From: Aquipuribacter nitratireducens
GTDB taxonomy: Bacteria; Actinomycetota; Actinomycetes; Actinomycetales; JBBAYJ01
Length of the DNA stretch: 64,000 nucleotides
Reading direction: 5' to 3'
Assembly (NCBI RefSeq): GCF_037860835.1
Contig: NZ_JBBEOG010000002.1
Coordinates: forward strand, 1-64,000
Each line of letters starts with the position of its first letter. The first letter of the stretch is position 1. The notes below the pieces were generated by a model. That model worked only from the letters and a program-made list of their open reading frames with translations, was not told where the DNA came from and made no database searches. Positions 19,870-28,493 of this stretch are shown here, piece after piece. The position numbers were made by a program, and so were the translations under genes.

Positions 19870-21204
19870 CGGACGCGCCGTCGCGAGGACCCCGATCGCG
19901 ACGACGGGCGCCAGCGCCGCGACCGCCAGGGCCCCCGGCAGACCGAGCAGGTCCCCGAGGCCGCCGACGACCGCGGACCCGAGCCCGGCGCCGATGAAGA
20001 ACACGAGGGTGAACAGACCGAGCGCCGCCCCCCGCAGGCCGTCGCCGACGGCCGCCGCCACCGAGCCCACCAGCGACGGCTGGGCGAGCGCGTAGCCGGT
20101 CGACATCCCGACGAAGCCGACGCCCGCCAGCCACGGGCTGAACCCGACCCCGGCCGACACGAGGCCGCCGACGACCGAGAGGCCGAGCCCGAGCGTCGCG
20201 GTGCCCCGCCGGCCGAGGCGGGCCAGCACCCGGGCGCTGTTGAACGACACCGTGGCGCCGAGCAGGGCGCCCGGCAGGAGCAGCAACCCGTTCTGCAGCG
20301 GGTCCCAGCCGCGGGCGGCCAGCTGCAGGGGGACCGCGACGAGGCCCGCGAAGTAGACGACCGGCATCGCGGCCGCGGCCACCCCGGCCCGCAGGACGAC
20401 GTCCTCCCGCAGCACGGCGAGGGGCACGAAGCCGTCCGGGTGGCGGCGCACGCGCAGGGCGAGCACGGCGAGGAGCGGCACGAGCACGAGAGCAGCCCCC
20501 GCCGTCACGGCGCTCGGGTCGCCGACGGTCTGGACGACGGCGAGCAGCGCCGCGGCCGACCCGGCGACGAGGCCGGCCCCCACCACGTCGACCGGGGCGC
20601 CGGTGCCGCGCGCGGGCGTGAAGCGGTAGGCGACGGGGAGCAGGAGCAGGCAGAGGACGGGCAGGAGGATCGCGGCCCGCCACCCGACGACGACCCCGAG
20701 GGTGCCGCCGAGCAGCGGTCCGAGGCTCGTGAGGACGAGGACGACGGAGTTCGTCCGGCCCAGCGCCACCGCCCGGTCGCGGCCGGCGAAGCGCGCGGAC
20801 AGGGTGGTCGTCGCGAGCACGGGGACCGCGCCCGCGCCGACGCCCTGCACGAGCCGGCCGAGGAGGAGCACCTCGAACGTCGTCGCCGCCGCGGCGACGC
20901 CGGCGCCCACGCACAGCAGCACGACCCCGAGGACGAAGGGCCCGCGCACGCCGACGGAGTCCGCGACCCGGCCCCACACGGCCGTCGACGCGGCGAAGGT
21001 GAGGGCGAACGCGGTGAGCACCCACGCGCTGCCGGCGGTGCCGAGGCCCAGCTCGTCGGACAGCGGTCCGATGACGACGCTCGCGGCCGACGTGCCGAGG
21101 GAGTCCAGGCCCCACAGGACGCCGAGGACGACCGCGGCCCGCGTGGGGGTCCACGCGGCAGCGGGGGCGAGACCGGGCGGCCCGGGCTCGGGGGAGGTGC
21201 GCAC
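19801..21204 (-). CDS. MFS exporter, 14-TM DHA2-like
   Basis: 467 aa from GTG 21204 (VRTSPEPGPPGLAPAAAWT), with AGGA 8 nt upstream; an upstream in-frame extension looks non-coding. I count about 14 hydrophobic segments, the pattern of the DHA2 (EmrB/QacA) drug:proton antiporters. Motif A is AVWGRVADSVGVRGPFV, and motif C-like GLGPLLGG appears as TSLGPLLGGTLGVVVGWR. It probably exports drugs or metabolites, substrate unknown. Divergent from the SDR/VKOR pair and convergent with the DoxX-like gene, overlapping its 3' end. Confidence 0.9.
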   Translation of the reverse strand: MRTSPEPGPPGLAPAAAWTPTRAAVVLGVLWGLDSLGTSAASVVIGPLSDELGLGTAGSAWVLTAFALTFAASTAVWGRVADSVGVRGPFVLGVVLLCVGAGVAAAATTFEVLLLGRLVQGVGAGAVPVLATTTLSARFAGRDRAVALGRTNSVVLVLTSLGPLLGGTLGVVVGWRAAILLPVLCLLLLPVAYRFTPARGTGAPVDVVGAGLVAGSAAALLAVVQTVGDPSAVTAGAALVLVPLLAVLALRVRRHPDGFVPLAVLREDVVLRAGVAAAAMPVVYFAGLVAVPLQLAARGWDPLQNGLLLLPGALLGATVSFNSARVLARLGRRGTATLGLGLSVVGGLVSAGVGFSPWLAGVGFVGMSTGYALAQPSLVGSVAAAVGDGLRGAALGLFTLVFFIGAGLGSAVVGGLGDLLGLPGALAVAALAPVVAIGVLATARPSAAWDGRAGDPHAPRDERRLQR

Positions 21205-21266
21205 CGTCCTGATCCTGCGGCCACGGTCCCGGGTCGGCACCCCGGACCCGGTGGCATGCTCGGACG

Positions 21267-21968
21267 GTGACGACCGAGGTGACCCCTGCCCGCCCCGTCG
21301 CGTGCGTCGTCGGCGCAGGTCCCGGTCTCGGCCTCGCTGCGTCCCGCGCGTTCGCCCGCGCCGGGTACGACGTCGCCCTCGTGGCCCGCGACGAGGGTCG
21401 GCTCGCGCAGCTCGCCGGCCGGGTCGAGGTGCCCGGGGCGTCGATCGGCTGGGCGGCCGCGGACGTCGCCGACCCCGTCGGCCTGACCGCCGCGCTCCAG
21501 CGCCTCGTCGCCCACACCGGGCGGCTCGACGTGCTCCACCACAACGTCAGCGTCTACAGGGCGGGTCGCGCGCCGGACGTCACGGCGGACGACCTCCTCA
21601 CCGACGTCGCGGCCGGGGTGGGCAGCCTGCTCACGAGCGTGCGGGCGACGCTGCCCGTGCTGGAGGCGAGCCGGGGCAGCGTCGTCGTCACCGGTGGCGG
21701 GGCGGCGGACCGGCCCGTGACCGACGCCGTCACCCTCGGCGTGCAGAAGGCGGGCGTGCGGGCCCTGCTGCAGGCGATGGCGCCCGACCTCGCCGACCGT
21801 GGCGTCCACGCCGCGACGCTCACCGTGCGCGGGTTCCTCCGTGAGGGGACGGCCTTCGACCCCGCCGTCGTCGCCGAGCGGCTCGTCGACCTCGCCGAGC
21901 GGCGGCACGACGACCCGTCCACCTGGCAGGTGCTCCACGACTTCACCGGGGAGGAGGGGCCGCGTTGA
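21267..21968 (+). CDS. SDR-fold protein lacking the catalytic Ser-Tyr
   Basis: 233 aa from GTG 21267. The Rossmann start VACVVGAGPGLGLAASRAFARAG and LVARDEGRL are typical of short-chain dehydrogenases. AAADVADPVGL matches the adenine-site Asp-Val. The usual NNAG is HNVS. The catalytic S-Y-K triad is broken: the Ser region reads VVVTGGGAADRP and YxxxK reads LGVQK, so Lys is kept but Ser and Tyr are gone. It likely binds NAD(P)(H) without classic dehydrogenase activity, or uses another mechanism. Coupled with the VKOR gene by a 4-nt overlap, which hints at a redox or thiol role. Confidence 0.85.
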   Translation: MTTEVTPARPVACVVGAGPGLGLAASRAFARAGYDVALVARDEGRLAQLAGRVEVPGASIGWAAADVADPVGLTAALQRLVAHTGRLDVLHHNVSVYRAGRAPDVTADDLLTDVAAGVGSLLTSVRATLPVLEASRGSVVVTGGGAADRPVTDAVTLGVQKAGVRALLQAMAPDLADRGVHAATLTVRGFLREGTAFDPAVVAERLVDLAERRHDDPSTWQVLHDFTGEEGPR

Positions 21969-22600
21969 GCGCGCCCGCGGGTACCCGAGCCGAGGCGGCG
22001 GTCCGCTCGGAGGTCGTCCCGCGCCTGCTCCCGTGGGTGCTGACGGTCGCCGGTGCCGCAGGGCTCCTCGCCGCACTCGACCTGTCGTACGAGCGGCTGC
22101 TGCTCGCCGTCGACCCGTCGTACCGGCCGACGTGCTCGGTCAACCCGCTGCTCGACTGCGGCGCGGTGGCGAGCTCGGACCAGGCGAGCCTGTTCGGCAC
22201 CTTTCCCAACACGTTGATCGGCGTCGCGTCGTTCGCGGTCGTCGTGACGCTCGGTGTGCTCGGCCTGTGGGGGGTGCGGCTGCCGCGCGGCGTGCGACTC
22301 GGGCTGCAGGTCGGGGTCGTGCTGGGCGCGGTGTTCGTCCACTGGCTCGTGGTCGTGAGCGTCTTCCGGCTCGGCGTCCTGTGCCCGTACTGCATGGTCG
22401 TGTGGGTGGCGACCATGACGCTCTTCTCCTACGTCACGCTCGCGAACGCCGCGGACGGGCTGCTGGGGCGACGCGTGGCGGCCTCGACCGCGGTGCGCAC
22501 GCTCGTGCTCGCCCACCCCCTGCCGGTCCTGCTCTGGGTGGCGCTCGTGGCCGCACTGGTCGGAGTCCGGTTCGCCGACCAGTGGGCGCTCATGCTCTGA
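21965..22600 (+). CDS. Vitamin K epoxide reductase family protein
   Basis: 211 aa from TTG 21965, which overlaps the SDR stop (TTGA). An integral membrane protein with about five helices. The quinone-linked CPYC active-site pair is in GVLCPYCMVVWVATM, and the partner loop cysteines are in TCSVNPLLDCGAVASSD. VKOR re-oxidises DsbA-like thiol oxidases and passes electrons to quinone, supporting disulfide formation in exported proteins. Unlike fused bacterial VKORs it has no thioredoxin domain, so a separate DsbA is needed. The 3' end overlaps the convergent DUF4126 gene by 11 bp. Confidence 0.92.
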   Translation: MSAPAGTRAEAAVRSEVVPRLLPWVLTVAGAAGLLAALDLSYERLLLAVDPSYRPTCSVNPLLDCGAVASSDQASLFGTFPNTLIGVASFAVVVTLGVLGLWGVRLPRGVRLGLQVGVVLGAVFVHWLVVVSVFRLGVLCPYCMVVWVATMTLFSYVTLANAADGLLGRRVAASTAVRTLVLAHPLPVLLWVALVAALVGVRFADQWALML

Positions 22601-23189
22601 GGCCGCCGCTCGGCGCCTCGCGGCGTCGCCGGCTCCTGCTGCGCGTCCGGACGACCGCCACGACGAGCACGACGAGGAGGACGAGGACGAGGACGGGCAG
22701 GAGCAGCGCCGCGAGGCTCAGCCCGATGCTGAGGGCGTCCTCCGCGGTGCTCGCGACCGGTGCGCCGACCCCCGCGGTCGTCGCGTTGACGACGGCCCGG
22801 CCGCCCGCCTTCAACGCGTGCACCGCGAGGGCGATGCCCATCCCGACGAGGACGGGCACCCAGTCCCCGGACTCGACGAACGCGGACGGGTCGCTCAGGA
22901 GCGACTCCTGCCCTGTGCCGGCGCCGACCACGAGGCCGCCGGACACCGGCCGCACGACCGTCTGCAGGAGGTCGTTGACGTGGTCGAGGCCCGGGATCTT
23001 GTCGGCGGTCACCTCCACGAGCAGGAGCACGCCGAGGACGCCGAGGGCCCACGGGTCGGCGAGCCAGCCCCAGCCCGCCGGTAGCGCCACCAGCTCCGTG
23101 TAGCGCGCCAGCAGGCCGAGCGCGAGCAGCGGGACGTACGCGTTGAGCCCCGCCGCCGACGCGAGCCCGAGCGCGGTGAGGACCTCCAT
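22590..23189 (-). CDS. DUF4126 membrane protein
   Basis: 199 aa from ATG 23189. Hydrophobic segments include VLTALGLASAAGLNAYVPLL, ALGVLGVLLLVEVTADK and a C-terminal helix followed by a basic tail (RTRSRSRRRRE). The motifs GLNAYVPLL, DKIPGLDHVNDLLQT and HALKAGGRAVVNATTAGVG are characteristic of DUF4126. Function unknown. Transcribed in the same direction as the CapA gene that lies upstream of it (40 nt gap), so the two may share a transcript. Confidence 0.88.
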   Translation of the reverse strand: MEVLTALGLASAAGLNAYVPLLALGLLARYTELVALPAGWGWLADPWALGVLGVLLLVEVTADKIPGLDHVNDLLQTVVRPVSGGLVVGAGTGQESLLSDPSAFVESGDWVPVLVGMGIALAVHALKAGGRAVVNATTAGVGAPVASTAEDALSIGLSLAALLLPVLVLVLLVVLVVAVVRTRSRSRRRREAPSGGLRA

Positions 23190-23228
23190 CGTCTGCCACC
23201 TCCGTGCCTGCGAGGGTACGCGGGACGG

Positions 23229-25046
23229 CTACGGCGCGAGCAGCCTGACGTCGTCGACGGCGAGGCGCGAGGAGCCCTGCAGACCCTCGGGCGGCCGCAG
23301 GCGCAGGAAGGGCTGCACGGCGACGGTCCCCGGCGGCGTCGTCGTCTCGAGGGTCACGGTCCGGCAGCCGGCGCCGGTGTGCCGGGGGACGGGGACCGAC
23401 ACGACCGTGCTGCTGCCGCCGGTGGAGCCCTCGTACGTGCGCAGCTCCAGCACGGCGTCGCCGCTCGCGGCGCGCACGTCGACCTCCAGGCGCAGGGGTA
23501 CCCCGGCCCCCACGGGCTGGCGGTGGTCGGGCGTGAGGACGCCGTCCTGCGTGCTGAGCGTGCCGCGGCGCAGCTCCACGCCCGTGCTCCCGGAGCAGGC
23601 GGCCTGCGGCGACAGGCGACCGGCAGGCGCACCGAACGTCCACGCGGGTGCCGCGTCACGCTGGTCGTCGGCCGTCACGTCCTCGAAGCCGCCCGTCCCG
23701 AGGAGCAGGTCGCGGTCGCCGACCGAACCGGGAGCCTCCTGCAGCGGGGCCGTACCGGGGGGTGCGAGGTCGCGCGCCACCGCCCGCGCCGCCTCGGCCA
23801 CGGGGCCCGTGACCGGCCGGGGCACGTAGTCGTCGACGAGGACGGGGTCGAGGTCGGCGGACACCACGCGGCCGTCGGTGAGGGCGAGGTGGAGCAGGTA
23901 GGACTGGAACGTCGGCCACAGGTCCTGGTCGAAGAGCAGGTTCCCCGTCGACTCCGCCACCAGGCGCCCGTCCTCGGTCAGCCCCACCCCGCCGACGACG
24001 TGCGGGTGGCTGTTGACGACGGCGGTCGCGCCCGCCTCGAGCGCCACCTCCGTGGCGGTCCGGACGCGGTCGTCCTGGATCCGTTCGTACTCGGTCCCCC
24101 CGTGGACCATGACGACGGTGGCGTCGGCGGACCCGGCTGCGTCCGCCACTTCCCGCCGCAGCCGCGCCTCCTCGCACGCGGCGGCACCGCCCTGCCTCGC
24201 CCCGGCGACGTAGCGGATGTCGTGCTGGGCCCCGCGGACGGTCGTGCACGCCACGAGGGCGACCGTGCGGTCACCGACGTCGAGCACCGCCGGCTCCCAA
24301 GCCTCGTCGGGGGTGAGCCCGGCACCGGTGTGGGCGATGCCTGCCGCGTCCAGCGCCTCGAGGGTGCTGCGCAGGCCGCGGTCGAGCGCGTCGTAGGAGT
24401 GGTTGTTGCCGAGGGAGACCGCGTCGACGCCGCTGTCGCGCAGCGCCTCCGCGAGAGCGACGGCGCTCCCGAACGCCAACGCCTTGGTCGGGTGCCACCC
24501 GGGTGGGCGTTCGCCGGGCCCGCCCTCGACGAGCGGGTCGTCGACGAGCGGTGTCTCGAGGTTGACCACCGTGAGGTCGGCGTCGGCCAGCAGCGGCGCG
24601 ACGGCGGCCAGCAGCGTCGTGTGGTCGGCGGCGTCCGCGCCGGGAGGGAGCAGGGGGGAGCCGGCCTCGCCGCTGTCGGCGTAGTACCGACGTCCCGCCA
24701 TGACGTCGCCGCCGAAGCGGATGGTGAGGGCCCCGTCCGCCAGGACGACGCTCCGCTCCTCGCCCGGCGCCAGCGCGAGAGTCCGCTCCTCGCCCTCCGG
24801 CCCCCTCAGCTCCAGCAGCGTGGGGCCGTCGAGCGGGAGGTCGGCCGCGCCGTCGCCGTCGGTCGTCGCCGTCACGTCGCCGGCCGTGACGCCCACACCC
24901 GTCAGGGGCTGCCCGTCCGGGTCGACGACACGCACGGTCGCGGGAACGGTGCCGTCCGGGACCGAGCCCGACAGCTCGAGCGCCCCGAGGCCCACCACGG
25001 CGACCACGGCGACGCCGGTCAGCACGAACCGCCCGGTCGTCCGCAT
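23229..25046 (-). CDS. CapA-family poly-gamma-glutamate protein with extra domains
   Basis: 605 aa from ATG 25046 (ribosome site AAGGTGGGCGGG). Residues ~4-26 form a signal anchor (RFVLTGVAVVAVVGLGALEL). Residues ~35-100 are an Ig-like segment (ATVRVVDPDGQPLTGVGVT). Residues ~110-430 are the CapA/metallophosphoesterase-like domain: IRFGGDVMAGRRYY, VNLETPL, SLGNNHSYDALDRGL, VVMVHGGTEYE and NSHPHVVGG. The C-terminal ~130 residues look like a beta-sandwich (VDVRAASGDAVLELRTY), possibly carbohydrate-binding. CapA/PgsA is needed for polymer export or anchoring. It diverges from the PgsB/PgsC operon across an 85-bp region. It is longer than typical CapA. Confidence 0.9.
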   Translation of the reverse strand: MRTTGRFVLTGVAVVAVVGLGALELSGSVPDGTVPATVRVVDPDGQPLTGVGVTAGDVTATTDGDGAADLPLDGPTLLELRGPEGEERTLALAPGEERSVVLADGALTIRFGGDVMAGRRYYADSGEAGSPLLPPGADAADHTTLLAAVAPLLADADLTVVNLETPLVDDPLVEGGPGERPPGWHPTKALAFGSAVALAEALRDSGVDAVSLGNNHSYDALDRGLRSTLEALDAAGIAHTGAGLTPDEAWEPAVLDVGDRTVALVACTTVRGAQHDIRYVAGARQGGAAACEEARLRREVADAAGSADATVVMVHGGTEYERIQDDRVRTATEVALEAGATAVVNSHPHVVGGVGLTEDGRLVAESTGNLLFDQDLWPTFQSYLLHLALTDGRVVSADLDPVLVDDYVPRPVTGPVAEAARAVARDLAPPGTAPLQEAPGSVGDRDLLLGTGGFEDVTADDQRDAAPAWTFGAPAGRLSPQAACSGSTGVELRRGTLSTQDGVLTPDHRQPVGAGVPLRLEVDVRAASGDAVLELRTYEGSTGGSSTVVSVPVPRHTGAGCRTVTLETTTPPGTVAVQPFLRLRPPEGLQGSSRLAVDDVRLLAP

Positions 25047-25131
25047 CCCGCCCACCTTGCCACGCACCGCCCCGAGCGCACTGTGCTGCACCGGACTGCG
25101 GGACCCGGGGCGGCCCGTTAGCGTGCCCCGC

Positions 25132-25272
25132 GTGATCGTCGACGGCTCCTGGCAGGACGACCTGCTCCGTGGTCTGGCCGCGCTCGCCGTCTTCGTCGCG
25201 CTGTTCTCGGGGGCCAGGCTTCGATTCAGGAGGACCACCCCGCGTGAGACATCAGACAGCGGGCTCGACTGA
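25132..25272 (+). CDS. 46-aa single-TM protein, possible PgsE/CapE counterpart
   Basis: GTG 25132 lies 7 nt after TAGCGT, a typical leaderless actinobacterial promoter. The product is 46 aa: a short N-terminus (VIVDGSWQDDLL), one hydrophobic helix (GLAALAVFVALFSGARL) and a charged tail (RFRRTTPRETSDSGLD). It is the first frame of the PGA operon and overlaps the next gene by 29 nt; the ribosome site of that gene lies within it. Bacillus PGA synthetases include a ~55-aa single-TM subunit PgsE/CapE in the same operon, so position, size and topology suggest an analogue. There is no sequence similarity I can confirm. Confidence 0.55.
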   Translation: MIVDGSWQDDLLRGLAALAVFVALFSGARLRFRRTTPRETSDSGLD

Positions 25273-26134
25273 GCCGCGACGACGTCGTCCCTGGGGCGAG
25301 CGGCAGGCGTTCGCGGCCGTCGCCCTCGTCACCGCCGCCGTGGTCGGCGCCCTGACCGTCGGCGACCCCGCCGTCCCCGCCACTGCCACGCTCGTCGCGG
25401 TGGCGGTGTGCGCGGTCGTCCCGGTGGCCGCCGACGGGCTGGTCGGGCTCCTCGTCGGCCTGCTGTCCGCCGCTGCCCTCGTCGTCGTCAGGCAGTGGAC
25501 CGGTGCGTGGACGCCGGAGTCGTTCGGGCGCTCGCTGGCCACGACCGTCCTCCTCCTTCTCCTCGGCTGGGCGGTGGGCCGGCTCGGCAAGCGCCTGCGG
25601 GGGTCCTCGCGTCCCGAACCCTCCCTCGCCCAGGCCGCGGCCTTCGGTTCGATGGGGCTGGTCACCGAGGTCGTCGCCGAGGCGCGTCTGGAGGAGGAGG
25701 CGCTGCGCGCCCAGCGCCATCGCAGGGTGCTGTCGGTCATGCTGGTCCGCACGAGCGTGGTCGACGGCTCGGCGGACCGGGCGGACGCCGCGCAGCGTGT
25801 GGCCGCCCGGCACGTCGAGGCGGCCCTGCGGCGCACCGACGTCCCGTTCGCCCTCGCGCCCGACCTCGTCGGGGCGATCCTCCCGGAGACTCCGGCCGAG
25901 GGGGCGTGGCAGGTCGCCGGCTCCCTGCTCGAGCGGGTGGCCGACACGACCTTCACCGACCGCGACGAGCGCTCGCGGCAGCGCCTCGGCGACCACGCGA
26001 CCGTCGCGGTCGGCATCGCCACGCTGCCCGACGACGGGGCGGACGCCCGCACGCTGCTCGCCGCGGCCCTGCGCTCGCTCGGCGGTGACGAGCAGGAGCC
26101 GGCGCGCGCGCCCCACGGGGAGTCCGTCCGGTGA
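25244..26134 (+). CDS. Membrane protein with degenerate GGDEF-like domain
   Basis: 296 aa from GTG 25244 (AGGAGG at 25228-25233). Residues ~20-110 hold three to four membrane helices (FAAVALVTAAVVGALTV, ATLVAVAVCAVVPVAADGLV, LATTVLLLLLGWAVGRL). After a linker helix (LVTEVVAEARLEEEALRAQRH) the cytoplasmic part has the spacing of a GGDEF domain. LRRTDVPFALAPDLVGAILP fits the R-x-D-x-F...LLP block and TVAVGIATLPDDGADARTLL the C-terminal SIGVA block. The GGDEF signature itself is missing, so it should not make c-di-GMP. Its stop overlaps the pgsB start (GTGA). Probably a structural or sensory partner of the polymer synthase. Confidence 0.75.
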   Translation: MRHQTAGSTEPRRRRPWGERQAFAAVALVTAAVVGALTVGDPAVPATATLVAVAVCAVVPVAADGLVGLLVGLLSAAALVVVRQWTGAWTPESFGRSLATTVLLLLLGWAVGRLGKRLRGSSRPEPSLAQAAAFGSMGLVTEVVAEARLEEEALRAQRHRRVLSVMLVRTSVVDGSADRADAAQRVAARHVEAALRRTDVPFALAPDLVGAILPETPAEGAWQVAGSLLERVADTTFTDRDERSRQRLGDHATVAVGIATLPDDGADARTLLAAALRSLGGDEQEPARAPHGESVR

Positions 26135-27456
26135 TCGCCGACCTCGACGCCATCGGACTCCTCCTCGCGCTCGCCGTCGGCACCTTCGGCTACTGGCGCG
26201 TGTCGGTGTCGCGGCACCAGCAGCGGCTGCGCCAGCTCGACGTGCGGGTCCACGTCAACGGCATCCGCGGCAAGTCGACGGTGACCCGCCTCGTCGCGGG
26301 CGTGCTGCGCGAGGGCGGCTTCTACACCGTGGCGAAGACGACCGGGAGCGCCGCCCGGGTCATCGGTCCCCGCGGTGAGGAGACACCGATCGCGCGGCGC
26401 GGCGCCGCGACGATCAACGAGCAGGTCGACGTCGTCGCCGCCCACGTCCACGACGACGTGGAGGCCCTCGTCATCGAGTGCATGGCGGTGCGGCCGCTCT
26501 ACCAGCAGTACTCCCAGGAGTTCATGGTCCAGTCCGACGTCACCGTCATCACGAACGTGCGCGAGGACCACCAGGAGGAGATGGGGGAGACGCTCGAGGA
26601 GATCGCCGACAGCATGTCCGTGACGATCCCCCGCAACGGGGTCCTCATCACGGCCGAGGACCGTCCCCACCTGCGGGAGCGGCTGCGTCGCAACGCCGAG
26701 GCGCGTGGCTCCCGGCTCGTGTACGCCGACCCCGAGCAGGTCGCGGACGAGGACATGCGGGGTTTCGACTACCTGCAGTTCAAGTCCAACGTGGCCGTCG
26801 GGCTCACCCTCGCGCGCCTGCTCGGGATAGGACGCGACACGGCGCTGCGCGGCATGTGGAAGTCGGTCCCCGACGTCGGGGTCGTGCGGTTGCGGACGTA
26901 CCCGGTCGGCGACGCGCAGCTGCTGTGGGTGCCGATGTTCGCCGCCAACGACCGCGAGAGCGTCGTCCTCACCTTCGAGACGCTGCGTCCCCAGTTCCCC
27001 CCCGGTGCCCCTGTCATCGGCATCCTCAACAACCGTCGCGACCGGGGCCGTCGGGCCGAGCTCTTCGCGACCATGGTGCCGACCGACCTCGCCGACCACC
27101 TCGACCACGTCGTCACCTTCGGCGCCTACGAGGAGACCGTGCAGCAGCGGATCGTCGACGGGGGCTACCCGGCCGACCGGGTCCACCTCCTGGGCGAGAC
27201 CGTGCAACCGACGCTCGAGAAGATCCTCACGACCATCGAGGGACTGGCCGTGGACGGCAGGGCGGTCCTCGTCGGAATGGTCAACATCCACACCGACCAG
27301 GCGGAGCTCCTCATCCACCACTTCGAGCAGCTGCGCGGCTCGCACGGGTCCGACGAGCTGGACGAGTCCCGCGACCCCGCGCGGATGCCGTTGGGTCACG
27401 TCCGGCTGCGGGGCGTGGCCGCCCGTGGGCGCGGCGGAGGGGGGCCGGGGGCGTGA
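26131..27456 (+). CDS. pgsB: Poly-gamma-glutamate synthase ligase subunit PgsB/CapB
   Basis: 441 aa from GTG 26131. An N-terminal membrane anchor (LDAIGLLLALAVGTFGYWRV) precedes a Mur-ligase-like ATP-dependent amide ligase domain. The P-loop is HVNGIRGKSTVTRLVAG. EALVIECMAVRPLYQQY, VITNVREDHQEEMGETLEEI and GIGRDTALRGMWK match the PgsB family. It activates and joins glutamate through gamma-amide bonds at the inner membrane face, working with PgsC. Full length with intact P-loop. It overlaps the preceding gene and pgsC by 4 nt each, so the four genes form one coupled operon. Confidence 0.94.
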   Translation: MIADLDAIGLLLALAVGTFGYWRVSVSRHQQRLRQLDVRVHVNGIRGKSTVTRLVAGVLREGGFYTVAKTTGSAARVIGPRGEETPIARRGAATINEQVDVVAAHVHDDVEALVIECMAVRPLYQQYSQEFMVQSDVTVITNVREDHQEEMGETLEEIADSMSVTIPRNGVLITAEDRPHLRERLRRNAEARGSRLVYADPEQVADEDMRGFDYLQFKSNVAVGLTLARLLGIGRDTALRGMWKSVPDVGVVRLRTYPVGDAQLLWVPMFAANDRESVVLTFETLRPQFPPGAPVIGILNNRRDRGRRAELFATMVPTDLADHLDHVVTFGAYEETVQQRIVDGGYPADRVHLLGETVQPTLEKILTTIEGLAVDGRAVLVGMVNIHTDQAELLIHHFEQLRGSHGSDELDESRDPARMPLGHVRLRGVAARGRGGGGPGA

Positions 27457-28463
27457 CGGAGTACCTCTTCCGACCGGAGGTCGTCCGGGTCGCCCTCGTC
27501 GTCGGCGTCGTCGTCAGCGTGCTGTTCTACGAGCGCGTCCAGCTGACGACGGGCGGCGCGGTGGTGCCCGCCTACCTCGCCATCAGCCTGCCCGCGCCGC
27601 TGCACGTCCTCAGCACGCTGCTGGCGGGCTTCGGGGCGTACCTCCTGGTGAGCGTCGTCCTCAGCAGGAGGCTGATCGTGTACGGGCGGCGCAAGTTCGA
27701 GCTGGAGGTGCTCGCGGGACTCGTGCTCGTCGCGCTGCTGAGCTCGGCGGCGGCGCTGCTCGACGACGTCGACCCCGCCCTCGCGGGCGTCGCGGCCCTC
27801 GGCTACCTCGTGCCCGGGGTCATCGCGCACGACATGTCGCGGCAGCGGCCCGGGAGGACGCTGTTCGCCGTCGCGGTCACGACCGTCGTGCTCGGCGCCG
27901 TCGTCTACCTCTACGCGTCGCTGCTCGCCATCTCGCCGCTGCGCGACGAGCCGCTCGACGACCTCGCGGCGCTCACCGCCTACCCGCCGGAGCTGACGCT
28001 GCCGGCCGCCTTCGCCTCGGTCGCCGTCGGCATGCTCGTCTTCAGCCGGCTCGGCCTGCGCTCGGGCGGCTTCATCTCGGGCGCCTACCTCGCCATGGTG
28101 GCACCGCGCTGGGGCGACATCGTCTTCGCCCTCGCCGCCGCCGTCGTGACGTGGGCCCTCGTCGTCCACGTCATCATGCCGCGGCTCCTCGTCTTCGGTC
28201 GGCGCAAGCTCAGCACGATGGTGCTGGTGGGCGCCCTCGTCGCGTGGACGGGAGAGGTCCTCGTCGCGACCCTGACGGCCGGCGACCACGTGCCGTGGCG
28301 CGGACTCCCGATCATGGCGCTCATGGTCCCCGCCCTGCTCGCGAACGACGCCCAGCGGCAGGGCTGGGAGCGGACCCTGTGGGGGGCGGGGCTCACGACC
28401 GTCGGCGTGCTCGGCCTCGTGTGGCTGTCGGCCGGCGTGGCACGGCTCCTCGGCTGGTTGTGA
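27453..28463 (+). CDS. pgsC: Double-length PgsC/CapC poly-gamma-glutamate membrane subunit
   Basis: 336 aa from GTG 27453, about twice the ~150 aa of Bacillus PgsC. The two halves are recognisable repeats. YERVQLTTGGAVVPAYLA (residues ~22-39) matches FSRLGLRSGGFISGAYLA in the second half, and RLIVYGRRKFELEVLAG matches RLLVFGRRKLSTMVLVG. Each half has four to five membrane helices. PgsC forms the membrane part of the PGA synthase with PgsB. The protein therefore looks like an internal duplication or fusion. It is the last gene of the operon, followed by a hairpin at 28475-28493. Confidence 0.9.
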   Translation: MTEYLFRPEVVRVALVVGVVVSVLFYERVQLTTGGAVVPAYLAISLPAPLHVLSTLLAGFGAYLLVSVVLSRRLIVYGRRKFELEVLAGLVLVALLSSAAALLDDVDPALAGVAALGYLVPGVIAHDMSRQRPGRTLFAVAVTTVVLGAVVYLYASLLAISPLRDEPLDDLAALTAYPPELTLPAAFASVAVGMLVFSRLGLRSGGFISGAYLAMVAPRWGDIVFALAAAVVTWALVVHVIMPRLLVFGRRKLSTMVLVGALVAWTGEVLVATLTAGDHVPWRGLPIMALMVPALLANDAQRQGWERTLWGAGLTTVGVLGLVWLSAGVARLLGWL

Positions 28464-28474
28464 CCCGGTGGGGC

Positions 28475-28493
28475 GACGGTCGAGCCGACCGTC
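28475..28493. terminator. Bidirectional terminator-like hairpin
   Basis: GACGGTC (28475-28481) and GACCGTC (28487-28493) form a perfect 7-bp stem with a 5-nt loop. It lies between the convergent pgsC and GAF-sensor genes and overlaps the latter's stop. No T-run. Confidence 0.6.
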
